Source: Sarcocystis neurona (taxonomy: Eukaryota; Apicomplexa; Conoidasida; Eucoccidiorida; Sarcocystidae). Taken from it: a stretch of DNA of 64,000 bases. The DNA is taken from NCBI GenBank assembly GCA_000727475.1, contig KL647325.1, positions 547,719-611,718 of the forward strand. Direction: 5' to 3'. Positions 20,661 to 31,129 of this stretch are shown piece by piece. The position numbers and the translations under genes were made by a program. Each line of letters begins with the position of its first letter. Position 1 is the first letter of the stretch. Under the pieces are notes generated by a model. That model was not told where the DNA came from. It did no database searches and saw nothing but the letters and a program-made list of their open reading frames with translations.

Positions 20661-21369
20661 GCAATCAAGGACAGTCGTGCCAGCAGCAGCAGCAGCAAAG
20701 GACGCGCACCCACTCCGGGGTCAGCTGCAGGCGCAGCGCAGCACGACAGCAACGAACGAATAGGAGGCGTAGCACTGGTACAGAATGGCAGTTCAGCGGC
20801 AAAAGAAATGCAGCACAGCAACACTTTCGCAACAGCAGCACCAAGTACCAGTAATACACCACCAGCAGCAGGCCGCCAGCGACAGCATACGCAGCAGCGG
20901 CAACCAGCTGCGTGCGGGGCGAGTGGCAGCAATGAACCACCCGCAGCAGCACCAGCCGCATCAATCAACCACCTCCAGCCGCAGCAGCAGAAATCAAGCG
21001 GCTACACTCACAGCAGCAGCACCGTCAGCACACTGCAGCATCAGCGCTAGCAACAACCAAGTAGCTACGCTAAGAGCAACGACGCAACTGCAGCATGAGC
21101 AGCAGCAAACCACAGCAAGATCAGCGGCAGCTGAAAGCCATAGGACTACCAGAAGCTCTCCTCACTCAGCTACTGTAGCAACAGCAGCGACAGCGGCAGT
21201 CATCCACCGACTGCACCACAGCAGCAACAGCAGAAGAGAGACAACAGCAACAGAAGGGACACAGCAGCTTAGCAGCAGCACTGGCGGTAACACGATGGCA
21301 ACACCACGCGAACAACAGCCGCAGTCCATCGCTGCAGCAGCACCCTTGGCGCCGCAGCAGCAATCGTAG
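20550..21369 (+). CDS. Putative Gln/Ser/Ala-rich exon(s), plus strand
   Basis: CAG words switch to the plus strand from about 20550 to 21450. The clearest frame has an ATG at 20785 (MAVQRQKKCSTATLSQQQHQ) and runs 194 codons to 21369, with NHPQQHQPHQSTTSS and a Thr/Ser-rich C-terminal half. A second plus frame ending at 21050 reads SSAPSQQAQQHAIKDSRASS. Both are polar and without a known domain. The region starts back-to-back with the minus-strand frame at 17964-20660 and overlaps the tail of the one at 21162-22928, so at least one boundary is wrong. Confidence 0.3.
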
Positions 21370-22928
21370 CAGCACCCACCTACACGGAAGAGCAGCAGCA
21401 ACGGCAAACAGCAACAGCAGCGCACAGTCCAAAGCACCAGCGGGGGAAGACATGCACGCGCGTCACGCTCGCACGTAGAGGCGGAGCGCCCGCAAACACA
21501 GGAGTGCCTTTTACCAAGAACCGTCTGAACTTCGATAAGGCAGCTGTCGCATGCAAGCAGAAAGATCAAGAGCACGTTTGTCCTTGCAGATGCTCCGTCT
21601 GTACGTGCATTACATGCGTATCGCAGAAGCAGCAGGAGGCAGTCCGGGAAGAAGAGCTGCAAGGCCTCGGTCGGGGATGGTGGCCTGCGGAGTGCAGCGG
21701 CAGCAGCAGGAGTCAGCACCGAAGATATGGGCGGTAGCTTCCCCAGATTATTATCTTGGACGATGCGCGCAATGAGGAAGACGACCTCTGGCAGACGCTC
21801 GCCAAATCGATGGTGCTGCTTCTGCTGCAGAGCGTCGACGCCTCTTGAGCCTCCTCTCAATTCGTCCGTTCCAGCAGCAACAGCAGTAGCTGCCCCGCCG
21901 GCGTCTCTGGGCTCCGCAGTCGGAGCAGCAGCAGGAGGAAGTGCGGCTTGCTGCGCCCCCGTGACGGAGGCGCCAGCACCCAGCAGAGCCGCGCTCCCAA
22001 TCACTTCGTCGGAGGCTGCAGCCTGAGCAGCAGGAGGCGCACCAGCAGCTGCCACTCCGTCCGCAACGAAATGCGCCCCAGCTGCTGCTGCTGCATCAGC
22101 AGGAAACACAAGGGGCGCAGCCGCAGAGAAGGCTGTCATCGTCGCAGCGGCGGAGAGAGCAGCAGCAGCCGCCCGAGCCACAGAGGACAACGTCGCCGCT
22201 GCAGCGCGCAGCGAAGCGTTGGCGCACAGCGCAATGCGCGGTGTTGCGGCCGCCGCAGAGGCAGAAGCGCTGTCCAGCACCCACGTAGTAGTCCCTGGAC
22301 TGATCGGAGGCGCCGTCCGGCTCGCTGACGATTCATCGTTTTCGCTGCCTCTTTGTCTCCTAGCCCCCTCAGCTTCGCAGTCGTTGCCCATGCCGCCTAT
22401 CATACCGCCGTCCGATCTGCTGCCGCTGCTGTTGCCACCCACCTCCGGCCTGCTGCTGCGGTTTTGTGTACCCTCGTCCGCCACTGCGCTGTCGTTGATG
22501 CTGCGCAGTCCACACACCTCTTCAAGTCTGCTGCTGCTGTTGGCCCCCTGCCTCTCCGCCTTGACGCAAAAGCTGCTGCTGCTGCTGCTTGCTCGGTTCC
22601 CTGGCACCAGGCTGCTGCTGCTGCCATCGGCGTGGCTCGGCGCGTCTCCCTCCTCTGCAGTGCTTCTGCCGCTGCTCCCTGCGTTGCGGCCTTCCACCGT
22701 GCCATCCTCGCCACGTTCACCGCTTTGTTGCATGCAGCTGCTGCTGCCGCTGTTGAGCCTCGCGTCGCTGTCGACGGCATGCGGGTTATTGCTGCTGCCA
22801 ACCCGGGCCTCGTCTTCTTCTTCCGAACCTTCATGCTGCTCTTGGCCATGCAGCTGCCCTTCACTCCGAGAGGAATTTCCGTCGCCACCACCCTCTGTCT
22901 GCCTGGATGAGCAGCACCAGCAGCACAT
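21162..22928 (-). CDS. Hypothetical Ser/Gly-rich then Ala-rich protein
   Basis: A true ATG at 22928 opens a 588-codon minus-strand frame. Residues about 1-200 are hydrophilic and Ser/Gly/Glu/Asp-rich (SEEEDEARVGSSNNPHAVDS, GGMIGGMGNDCEAEGARRQR), typical of disordered apicomplexan sequence. Residues about 230-360 are Ala-rich. A more normal stretch around 375-440 contains FGERLPEVVFLIARIVQDNN and PPISSVLTP. Beyond about residue 440 the frame turns Leu/Cys-rich opposite CAG DNA of the plus strand and is probably intron read-through, so the real exon likely ends near 21.6-21.7 kb. No domain is recognised. Confidence 0.5.
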   Translation of the reverse strand: MCCWCCSSRQTEGGGDGNSSRSEGQLHGQEQHEGSEEEDEARVGSSNNPHAVDSDARLNSGSSSCMQQSGERGEDGTVEGRNAGSSGRSTAEEGDAPSHADGSSSSLVPGNRASSSSSSFCVKAERQGANSSSRLEEVCGLRSINDSAVADEGTQNRSSRPEVGGNSSGSRSDGGMIGGMGNDCEAEGARRQRGSENDESSASRTAPPISPGTTTWVLDSASASAAAATPRIALCANASLRAAAATLSSVARAAAAALSAAATMTAFSAAAPLVFPADAAAAAGAHFVADGVAAAGAPPAAQAAASDEVIGSAALLGAGASVTGAQQAALPPAAAPTAEPRDAGGAATAVAAGTDELRGGSRGVDALQQKQHHRFGERLPEVVFLIARIVQDNNLGKLPPISSVLTPAAAAALRRPPSPTEALQLFFPDCLLLLLRYACNARTDGASARTNVLLIFLLACDSCLIEVQTVLGKRHSCVCGRSASTCERDARACLPPLVLWTVRCCCCLPLLLLFRVGGCCYDCCCGAKGAAAAMDCGCCSRGVAIVLPPVLLLSCCVPSVAVVSLLLLLLWCSRWMTAAVAAVATVAE

Positions 22929-24330
22929 GCAGTACGAATGGTTGCACCTGGAATCGGCAGCAGCCTACGCAACGAGTACGACCACCTACGACCCGCTGAC
23001 GCCGCGCCAGCAAAAGAAGCGCCAGGGCAAGCAGCAGCCGCAGCCGAAGCAGCAGCCGCAGCCAACAGCCGCAGGCGAAGCGGCAGCGGCAGTCGAAGCG
23101 GCAGCCGCAGCAGGATACAGCAGCCGCTCAAGGCTCTTCACCCGTAAGGGTCACGTGAGCGAGGCGCGCTCTCCGTCATGAACGCGCGACTAACAGTCGC
23201 CAAGTGACAGGCGATTTCACACGTAGCTCTCACACTCACCGGGTCGCGGAGAGATGGTGACATGCATGCAATAAGCACAAATATACATATATATATATAT
23301 ATATGTACATATACCTATACCCACATGTGCACTTATATTCATATAGGTATTTACGTGCAGATATACACATATGTAAACATACCCATAGATACATACATAG
23401 GGATACAGTCAGTACATACGTGTACAATTATATACGTGTATATATATATATATTCCATACGCACACATGAACATATTTACATATGAGGACGTATCCAGCA
23501 CATATGTGTGGAGCGGCAGAAGGAGTTCGACAGACGAGTGGAGAGTCGATCTCTGTTTACAAATCTTTCGAACTTGCGGGCACGCTTGTCCTGCATGCAA
23601 GAATATTACATCTGCGTATCCGCAGAGCAAATGTGGAAGAACGTTGACCAATAAATTAATCTTCACACGCACCTTGTGTGCGTGTATATACACCCACGTA
23701 CCTTGTCTCTCAGTGTGTACACCCACGTACCTTGTCTTTCTGTGTATACACGCACCGACCAAAAAACTGTGCAGTCCTTGCCTTCTACGACGCCATCTAT
23801 ATCTCTCTACGAAAGTATGCAAGTGCTTGTGGAATTTTCACCTCGTGGACGACGCCGCGCGCTATCGTCGTACACACGTGTAGCTGCATCTATCACCGAA
23901 GTGTCTAGGTATATATATACACATACATATGTATATATATATATGTGTGTGTGTGTTTCTGTCTCCCTATGTACACATACATAGATGCATACATACACAT
24001 ATACACAGATATATGTGTATAGATAATGTATATACATATGTATATCGAAGGGTATATATGTATATATGTATACCTGTACACGTATATATACCTATTTATA
24101 TGAAAATCCCGTAAACAGCTTCGTAGGCCCGTAAACATGTATATTCTTCAGTGCCTGCTTGTCCATCAGATATAACCAGTGGTCCAGCTACACGCCCACA
24201 CAGCAAATCTCTGTGCACGTGTGTATATATATACATGTATATATACATATATACTCAACGGATTCCCTACGGAGAAGTGTAATCCCACTTCGAAACACAC
24301 ACATGTATATACACATATACACATATATAT
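22929..24330. other. Upstream/intergenic stretch with TA tracts and a 29-bp repeat
   Basis: A CAG-rich plus-strand tail continues to about 23130. TA/CATA tracts lie at 23283-23460 and 23910-24110. A 29-bp unit with core CACCCACGTACCTTGTCT occurs at about 23692 and 23721, with a diverged copy near 23668. No gene is supported. Confidence 0.45.
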
Positions 24331-24539
24331 TTATATATATATATATCCCTTCAGGCGTCTGTATCTGCGTAGATGTATACGTGCACTTACGTGCATCTGC
24401 TCACACTTGTCTTGTGCTCGTGGGTACGCTTGTGTGAGCGCACTTCCTACGTGTACACATGTATATGTATATATATATATATATATATGTGTATAAGCAG
24501 CTGAGTGCGACACGTATAAAAACAGATATACAGAGTCAG

Positions 24540-25160
24540 TCGAGTGTGGCAGATCGCTGAGTCTGAGACGTCGGCAGCACGTGGAGCAGCCCAAGCAGGT
24601 GCGCGCGCCTTCGCGTGGAGCCGGCCTGAAGCCCAGAGACGCCTTCCACGTGTGTACACAGCGTGTGAGTAATCTGGTGTGGGGCAGCAACAAGTTACGG
24701 ATAGACAGACAGCAGCAGGGTGCGCGGCAGAGCACAAAGACGAAGAAGGAAGACACCGAGGACGCTCCATGTCCCGACGCTGCTGCAGTTTTATCTTGTG
24801 CTACACTTGTCATTCTTTCTTGGGTGCGCACACTTGCGCCCGGCGGGAAGAACCGCTGCGACTGCAGCAGGAACGACTGGCTTGGCGCAGGTGCCATTGC
24901 AGGAGCTGTGTTGCTGCCCCTGCATTTCTGCTGCTGCTCCTGCTGCAGCTGGTGCGAGTGCTGCGGATGTGTGAGGCCTGCTGCTGCGCGTGTGGAGGAC
25001 GCGCCACTGCAGCTGCGCTGCTGCAGCTCGTGCGCGTGGTGCTGCTGCTGCCTCTCCTGCCATTCCGCCTGCTGCTGCACCTGTCGCGCTACTGCTCCTA
25101 CGCCCTCTTTTTCTTCTTCTGACCGTGACTTCTGCTGCGCGTCTCGCCGCTGCTACGTCG
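24540..25160 (-). CDS. Putative downstream exon, Gln/Ser-rich
   Basis: Minus-strand frame open from about 25165 to 24331. The start reads RRDAQQKSRSEEEKEG, then VQQQAEWQERQQQHHAHELQ, then Ser/Thr-rich sequence (SVAQDKTAAASGHGASS). It lies about 170 bp downstream of the donor that ends the exon at 25338-27655 and is a natural next exon. However, no acceptor in matching phase was found for this frame. An alternative acceptor (GCTGTACAG) would instead give a short basic tail of about 22 residues and a stop. The right part (24331-24540) is microsatellite and not coding. Confidence 0.35.
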
Positions 25161-25337
25161 GCACCTGTACAGCGCTAGCTACCACTTAAGGTCGTGCAAC
25201 TAGTGACCCTTGCTTCTTTTTCTGCTGCTGCTGCTTACGCTGCTCTGTTGCTGCAGTTCTGACTGCTCCTGTGCTGTTGCTCCCCCGTTGTCCTGACGTC
25301 GCTCAGCCATCCCACCTTCCCCAGAAAGGCGCCTTAC

Positions 25338-27655
25338 CTAGCTGTCGCAGGTGGTGCTGTAGCTGTCACAGCTGCCGCTCCTTGGGCCCGAGCGCCGGCG
25401 GCTGCCAAGTAAGCAGCGCCAGCAGCGGCGGCGGCTGATCCGCTCTGCAGTACACGTCCCTCACATGAGGATGCGACGACAGCTCGCAATCGTCCATCTT
25501 CGCCCATCTGCTGCTCCTCCGTTAAGGCCGGTCGCACCGCCTGCTGTTGCTGTTGCAGTGGAAGCTGCTGCTGCTGCAGTGGAAGTTGCCGCTGCTGGGG
25601 CAGGGGAGGATGCTGTTGTTGCAGTGGAAGCTGCTGCTGTTGTTGCAATGGAAGCTGCTGCTGTTGTAGCAGCAGCTGCTGTCGTTGCAGTAGAAGCTGC
25701 TGCTGCTGCAGTTGAAGCTGCTGCTGTTGCAGTGGAAGCTGGTGCTGTTGCAGTGGAAGCTGGTGCTGTTGCAGTGGAAGCTGCTGCTGTTGCAGTGGAA
25801 GCTGCTGCTGTTGCAGTAGAAGTTGGTGGTGATGCAGTAGAAGTTGCTGGTGTTGCAGTGGGAGCTGTTGCTGGTGCGATGGAAGCTGCTGCTGTTGCAG
25901 TAGGAGGTGCTGCTGTTGCAGTAGGAGCTGCTGGTGTTGTAGTGGAAGGTGGTGCTGTTCCAGTGCGAAATATTGCTGTTGCAGAGCAGGGTGTTGCTGG
26001 TGCAGTGCGAGATACTGCTGCTGCAGTGCAGGGTGTTGCTGGTGGAGTGCAGGGTGTTGCTGCTGGAGTGCAGGCTGTTGCTGCTGCAGTGCAGGCTGTT
26101 GCTGTTGCAGTGAAAGTCCCTGTTGCTGCAGGGACAGCTGCTGCAGCAGCAGTTGCTGCTGCTGTAGCGCACCGTGTTCCTGTGGGAGTAAACGCAGCTG
26201 CTGGTGTTGCAGATGGTGCTGCAAGGAAATCTGGTAGTGCGCTGCAAAGTGCGGCGAGTGAGGCTGCTGACGCGGAAGATTCTGCATCAGAGGATACCGC
26301 TGCGGGCCAATGAAGTGCTCTGCGTGCAGCTGCTGCAGCTGGTGCTGGGCAAGTTGTTGTCCGACTGGAGAGAGCTGCTGCTCGGCAAGGTGCTGTCGCT
26401 GTTGCCCAAGAGGGATCTGATTATGTTGGTACACAACAGTGGGCTGCTGCTGCTGCTCGAGAAGTCGGTGATGCTGTTGTTGCAGAAGCTGGTGCTGCTG
26501 CTGTTGCAGAAGGTGCTGCTGATGCAGAAGCTGTTGCTGGGGCTCCTGACCCAGGCGAAGTTGCTGCCGCTGCGGGAACGCCTGCGGCGGGTGCTGGCGG
26601 TCGTGGGGCTGCTGCTGTACCTGTTGTTGCTGCGCATGTTGCTGCACGTGCTGGTGCTGCACTTGCTGCTGCTGCGCGTGCTGCTGCTGCACTTGCTGCT
26701 CCTGCACTTGCTGCTGCTGCACTTGCTGCTGCTGCACTTGCTGCTGCTGCACTTGCTGCTGCTGCACCTGCTGTTGCTGTACCTGCTGTTGCTGCACCTG
26801 CTGTTGCTGCACCTGCTGTTGCTGCACCTGCTGTTGCTGCACCTGCTGTTGCGGCACCTGCTGTTGTGGCGTCGGCTGTTGCTGCACCTGCTGTTGCTGC
26901 AGAGGACCTCCCTGCTGCAGGTTTTGCTGAGGCTGTTCCAAGCGGGGTCGGGCGGCGGCAGGCAGACCAGCAACGGGCGGTGGCCCCGTGTTATTCTGCG
27001 GCGCTGCTGTGTTGGTGGTGTCCTGCGTGTCGGTGCGGACGGAAAGAAGGCTTCCTATGAGTTCCTCTATCTGCTGAGCCGGCGATCCTGCGGCTGCGTG
27101 CAGATTCGGTAGCACACTGGCGATTTTCGCTGCAACTCGTTCGGGGCTGCGCTCCTGCTGAAACAGCTGCAGAGACGGAGAGAGCAAAGCAGCAGTCGTC
27201 ATAGCAAACACATTTTCGAGAGTGCAGACCCCCCCGCTACGGGGTCCGCTGTCGTTGCTGATTCTCCCACTGGGGCAGTTGTTGCTGTTTCCGTTGCCGT
27301 TGGTGTTCGTGCTGAGCCGGCGAGAGTCGCTAGTAGAGCTGCTGCGGTTGCGAGACCGATTGCTGCTGCCGTTGGGAGGAGAGGTGCTGCTGCGGCTACC
27401 GCCGTTGCCATTGCCCGAAGTCCCGCTTCCGCTGCTGTTGTTATGAACACCACTTCTGCCGGTGCTCCGGCTTCTACCGCTGGACTCCCTATGGCTACGA
27501 GCAGTGGCCGTGTTCGCGCCGCCGCCCCCCGTGCCGTTTCCGTCTCCGCCGTCGCCGGCGGTGCCACGGTCCAGAGCACGAGAGGGAGGAGTGCTGCTGA
27601 GCTGCTGAGCGGTGCCAGCAGCACCTGCTGTGGACGCTGAAGTCACGGAGTCCAT
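25338..27655 (-). CDS. Hypothetical Gln-rich protein, large 5' exon
   Basis: A true ATG at 27655 begins MDSVTSASTAGAAGTAQQLS. Residues about 30-140 are Gly/Ser/Asn/Arg-rich. A folded-looking segment follows (about 145-210): VCTLENVFAMTTAALLSPSL, ERVAAKIASVLPNLH and QQIEELIGSLLSVRTD, probably helical. Residues about 250-720 are Gln-rich: first QQQVQ five-residue repeats (15-bp DNA period, 26641-26905), then LPLQQQQ seven-residue repeats (21-bp period, 25541-26145). A consensus donor, AG|GTAAGG, lies at 25338/25337 and the in-frame TAA at 25334 is inside the intron, so the gene continues. Gln-rich disorder is common in apicomplexan nuclear proteins, but no DNA-binding domain is visible. Confidence 0.6.
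25541..26145 (-). repeat. 21-bp coding tandem repeat
   Basis: The plus strand shows repeated TGTTGCAGTGGAAGCTGCTGC with small variations, about 25 copies. On the coding minus strand this gives Gln-Gln-Leu-Pro-Leu-Gln-Gln units. Confidence 0.85.
26641..26905 (-). repeat. 15-bp coding tandem repeat
   Basis: CTGCTGCTGCACTTG-type 15-mers are repeated about 17 times. They encode Gln-Val-Gln-Gln-Gln on the minus strand. Confidence 0.85.
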
Positions 27656-27924
27656 CTTGGCGAAGAGCTACTACTTCTGCGGGCAAAGCTGCGGCTGCGG
27701 TGGTGGATGAAACTCTGCTGCGAGTCCGGCTCCACGTGTTGCACAGAGTATCGTTGAGCGGGGACGTCCTGCTGCCGCGAAGAACTGTGCCGCTGTGTTG
27801 AGCTGGTCGTCAGGAAGATATGTTCCTGCTGCTTCACTATATGATGCGCTCCTGTGTTCGCTCTAGACGACCTGCTACTTGTGTTTCCCCGCGAGATTTG
27901 CTCGTGCTCCTGCTTTGAGCGCAT
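27643..27924 (-). CDS. Upstream Ser/Gln/Arg-rich frame overlapping the Gln-rich gene's start
   Basis: A true ATG at 27924 opens 93 codons beginning MRSKQEHEQISRGNTSSRSS and ending SSSSSPRWTP. Its last codons overlap the ATG at 27655 in a different frame. It could be an upstream exon joined with a frame change, or an upstream open frame in the 5' leader. Composition (Ser, Arg, Gln, His) resembles the downstream protein. Another minus frame (27875-28165) overlaps its 5' end. Confidence 0.3.
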   Translation of the reverse strand: MRSKQEHEQISRGNTSSRSSRANTGAHHIVKQQEHIFLTTSSTQRHSSSRQQDVPAQRYSVQHVEPDSQQSFIHHRSRSFARRSSSSSPRWTP

Positions 27925-28223
27925 CCGCTGAAATTACACGAATCCTTCTGCTACAGGCGCGGATCTTTCTGCTGTCCACCCGGACAATGCTATTATTGAT
28001 CGGAATTTCGCTAGTTCTTGCCCTGTCTTCAGCAGCAACGTTGTTGGTGAGCGTTGCTGCGTCGGTGTTCGCGGCAGGTTGGGCCGGCACTGTTCTGCGG
28101 GTTGTGTTGTGGGCGTTGGCTTCCTTTGTTCGTGAGAGCGTGCTGCACAGTGTACCGAGCTGCACCGTGTTGCTGCCTCAGTCGTTTCTCGTAAAATATT
28201 GAGCTGTGTTTTCGAGATAACGC

Positions 28224-28448
28224 TTACCTCCTGTTGCTACTGTTCCTGGTGTCCACTGTCGGCTGCACCACGTGCTGTTGCGGCTGCCCTTCTGTTGCTA
28301 ATGCTTCTCCTGTAGTCTCCACCGTCCCTGGACCTCCCCCCTTGGTTTCTGCACGGCAACTCAGCGTGCTGTTGTTCCGTGCTTCTCTCTGAGCGCGCCA
28401 GGTACTGCATGAACCTCGTCTCACTCCAGTCAGAAGTGAGTCCTTCAC
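28224..28448 (-). CDS. Exon-like frame, hypothetical
   Basis: This 74-codon minus-strand frame is polar and varied (STLSCRAETKGGGPGTVETT, EGQPQQHVVQPTVDTRNSS) and ends at 28224. No clear splice sites or family were found. It may be a 5' exon of the minus-strand gene to its left or a leftover fragment. Confidence 0.25.
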   Translation of the reverse strand: MKDSLLTGVRRGSCSTWRAQREARNNSTLSCRAETKGGGPGTVETTGEALATEGQPQQHVVQPTVDTRNSSNRR

Positions 28449-28687
28449 CCGCTGCGCGCGCTACCGTTGGTGACGTGGCGCTCTCCTGTGGTAACGCGAA
28501 GAACGCCGTCGCCTACGCAACCGAAAGGCAAACTAGGTTCCAGGCGTCTACACCGGGAGCGACAACAAAAGCGGCAACGCGCTCGAGGAAGGAAACACCA
28601 GAAACACGAGTGAGAGCAACAGTCGCACACAGAGGTACGCGGAGGACGATGGGCTGCAGAAGTGCACGAGTGGAATCAATGATGTAG
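28379..28687 (+). CDS. Exon-like frame, hypothetical
   Basis: A 102-codon plus-strand frame has normal complexity, including ALSCGNAKNAVAYATERQTR and FQASTPGATTKAATRSRKET. There is no ATG at its 5' end, so it would be an internal exon; a possible donor (CGA|GTGAGAGC) lies near 28610. It overlaps the start of the minus-strand frame at 28224-28448, so only one of the two can be right. Unrecognised. Confidence 0.25.
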   Translation: MLLSERARYCMNLVSLQSEVSPSPAARATVGDVALSCGNAKNAVAYATERQTRFQASTPGATTKAATRSRKETPETRVRATVAHRGTRRTMGCRSARVESMM

Positions 28688-29374
28688 CGGTAAGGTGATG
28701 TCCAGTACAGACTCAAGCGCAAAACACTACAGGATGTCGCATGATGCATTCCTCAGAGAGACACGAAAAACACGCCACAGCGAGAGCAGACGGCGTGACG
28801 TTCTGCGCGGCAATCTCTCCGGCCTAGGTACCACGGCAGCGCGGAGAAGCGACAAGGCCCCTCTTACGATGCAGCAGTAGCTCCTGCCAGGCGACGTTGC
28901 AAAGAGCGAGACACGCAAGATGTCCACGAATGCTTCACGCACACGAAATACATGGAAAAATGTCGAGGACGTTACACGCGGATATGAGGACAGACATATG
29001 TGCGTACCCTGCCCTGGTCCCGCCGCTCCTGGGGCACCGGCAGCTGCCTGACTCCTGTTCATCACAAACCAGCACCAGCCAGCGGAAGAAACAGTGGAAC
29101 CGCCGTTGTTTCACCATCACCCACACCAACCGCAACAGCAGCATCAGCAACCCGACTTGCAGCTGCCTGGTTAACGGCAACGAGAACCAGTAACACCTGT
29201 AGCTCCACAGACTGCATCAGGAAGATAGATAGATGCACCAGCAGCCACGCGCTGCATCCTGAGCGGGACCCGGGTTGCTGTCTACGATTGCCGTCTCCAT
29301 CCAGATGCGGGAAGTAGCGTAGAAGGACGCCGAGGATGGAGAAGAAAGGACAACAGCCGATCGCTCCAATACGT

Positions 29375-29602
29375 TCATCCCGAAGCACCGGGCTGATGGA
29401 CTTGGAGGAGGAACACTGTGGAAGTGCCGGGTGTAACAGTAGACTCGTGTGAGTCTCTCTTAAGCCGCTCCAAGTGTGAAGTAGCGCCCGCGACAGTGGC
29501 GACGCACGTGGTTTCGCAGTGCCGCATCCGTGCCCCCACCTGCTGCAGGAGCCTTCCCGTGTGTCGATGTACCACAACGGACGCGCTAGTGCTGTATTCC
29601 AC
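29375..29602 (-). CDS. Exon-like frame, hypothetical
   Basis: A 75-codon minus-strand frame starts from GTG: VEYSTSASVVVHRHTGRLLQ, then RMRHCETTCVATVAGATSHL, ending VFLLQVHQPGASG and a TGA. Val/Thr/Ser-rich with two close cysteines. If real it is a terminal exon. No family is recognised. Confidence 0.25.
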   Translation of the reverse strand: MEYSTSASVVVHRHTGRLLQQVGARMRHCETTCVATVAGATSHLERLKRDSHESTVTPGTSTVFLLQVHQPGASG

Positions 29603-29979
29603 CTTGTGTTCCTGAGCTGCTTCTGGGGGATCTGCTGTGTTGCAGCTCTCTTGCGCATCTGCCCGGTACAGTTGCCGCTGTGCCCTGCTGGCTGTCCTCC
29701 AGCTTCTAAGAGTTGTTGTGGCTGGGACGGTTGCGCCTGGCTATTGCTGCTGGAGCACTCAACTGGATGCGTGGTTCTGCTGTAGGGGGACTGCTGCTAC
29801 TGCGCGCTGGATCTGGCGCTGATAGAAGGACGTTCTTGTCGTTTCACTGCCGTCGTGCTTCGCTGGTCTTGCAACTGCGTGTCCGCGCGCTCGTGCCGCT
29901 GCTACTGCTGTTCATCTGCATCTGCGCTGCTGCTGGCGTTCCGCGTCTGCGCCGCTGCTGGCACGTCCTCCGTCGCGGT

Positions 29980-30276
29980 CTATCTCCTCTCCAGATTCCC
30001 CCCTCGTACTGTAGTAAATAGCACTTGCAGCGTGACTTCGTAGTTTTCTGCACTGTGCTGCTGCTGCGAATACTGTAGGTGCTGGTGTTGACCCAGCTGC
30101 TCTGGCGGGGTTCGCGGTGGTGGTTCAGGAAGCGCTGCCCGGATGCTTCCGCCTCCACGTTGTGTCGCATACTTTGTGCTGCACCCCTCTTCGATCACAA
30201 GACTCTGCGCCGCCGTGCTGCTGGCGATCGTGAGCACGCCCGCTGCTCTTGCTGCTTCTGTTAGTTCCTGTTTCAC
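29980..30276 (-). CDS. Exon-like frame, hypothetical
   Basis: A 98-codon minus-strand frame (GTG first, so an internal exon) reads VKQELTEAARAAGVLTIASS, then SLVIEEGCSTKYATQRGGG, a Pro-rich linker (PEPPPRTPPEQLGQ) and NYEVTLQVLFTTV before a stop. This is among the most protein-like reading between 28 and 31 kb. A possible acceptor (GTGAACAGCAG) precedes it. The product is unrecognised. Confidence 0.3.
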   Translation of the reverse strand: MKQELTEAARAAGVLTIASSTAAQSLVIEEGCSTKYATQRGGGSIRAALPEPPPRTPPEQLGQHQHLQYSQQQHSAENYEVTLQVLFTTVRGGNLERR

Positions 30277-30667
30277 CTGCTGTTCACACTTTGCTACCGA
30301 ACGTGATCCGGTTGTTTGCTGTCCCTGCTACTGCGGTTAGATGTCCAGACGCGGCTGCTGGTCACGCTCCGTACACTCTGTCCGTGTATGTGCTGCCCCC
30401 CAACTAAGCGGCAGCTGGCCTCGCTGTTGCTGCAGCTTTACGGGTCTACCAGGGGGTCTACCCGGATGTGGAAGCGCGATTGTACAGCTGCGGGTGTTGC
30501 GTCTCTATCCCGCGCCGCAGGCATTGCTCGCGCACGGATGGCAGCTGCTGTTGCTCTGGCAACCTTGTAGACTGTGTCCCTCCGCACTCGTATTCACGAT
30601 GCGTGGTATCCTGGTCACTCTCTGACATTGCATGTCTCTCTGCCACCTGTGGTTCTTACTAGTGACC

Positions 30668-30991
30668 TCAACAACTCCTAATCTGGCCGAATGTTTCAGA
30701 CGTCGAGTGTTCCGCCTCCCCACGTGTCCCCCCGTGTTCGCATGGGCTTGTAGTACAGGCGGCACGCTGTAGCGGTGCTCTAGTGGTCGAGATCTGGTCA
30801 AAGCAGCAACGCGTAGATTCAGCAGCATCAGCCTCAGTGTGGAAACTCCTGGGTGACGGGTGTCTACATTCGCTTTTCCAGAGTGAGGCTTTTGTGGGGC
30901 GGAGGCCGTACGCTGTTACGAGAAACGGAAGCAGCTGCACCAACAGCAACAGAGGGCATACGAACAACACTCGGTAGGTCTCACTCCTCAC
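30668..30991 (-). CDS. Exon-like frame with signal/anchor-type hydrophobic segment
   Basis: A minus-strand frame without ATG begins RSETYRVLFVCPLLLLVQLL and continues PFLVTAYGLRPTKASLWKS, then a Cys-containing polar stretch (TRCCFDQIS, RAACTTSPCEHGG) to a TGA. It has the layout of a signal peptide followed by a Cys-rich secreted domain. But there is no start codon, the plus strand is also open here, and no family match can be made. Low confidence. Confidence 0.25.
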   Translation of the reverse strand: MRSETYRVLFVCPLLLLVQLLPFLVTAYGLRPTKASLWKSECRHPSPRSFHTEADAAESTRCCFDQISTTRAPLQRAACTTSPCEHGGTRGEAEHSTSETFGQIRSC

Positions 30992-31129
30992 GAACAGAGC
31001 TTGGAGCGCTCACAGCAGTCGTAGCACCGTGCGCAGCCAGAGGGGCTTCTGTAGCAGTAGCCAAGCGTGCGCGCACAAAGGCCGAAGCAACCAGAGTTAC
31101 ACAAGATAGAGCTCTTCTGGCTGACTAGC

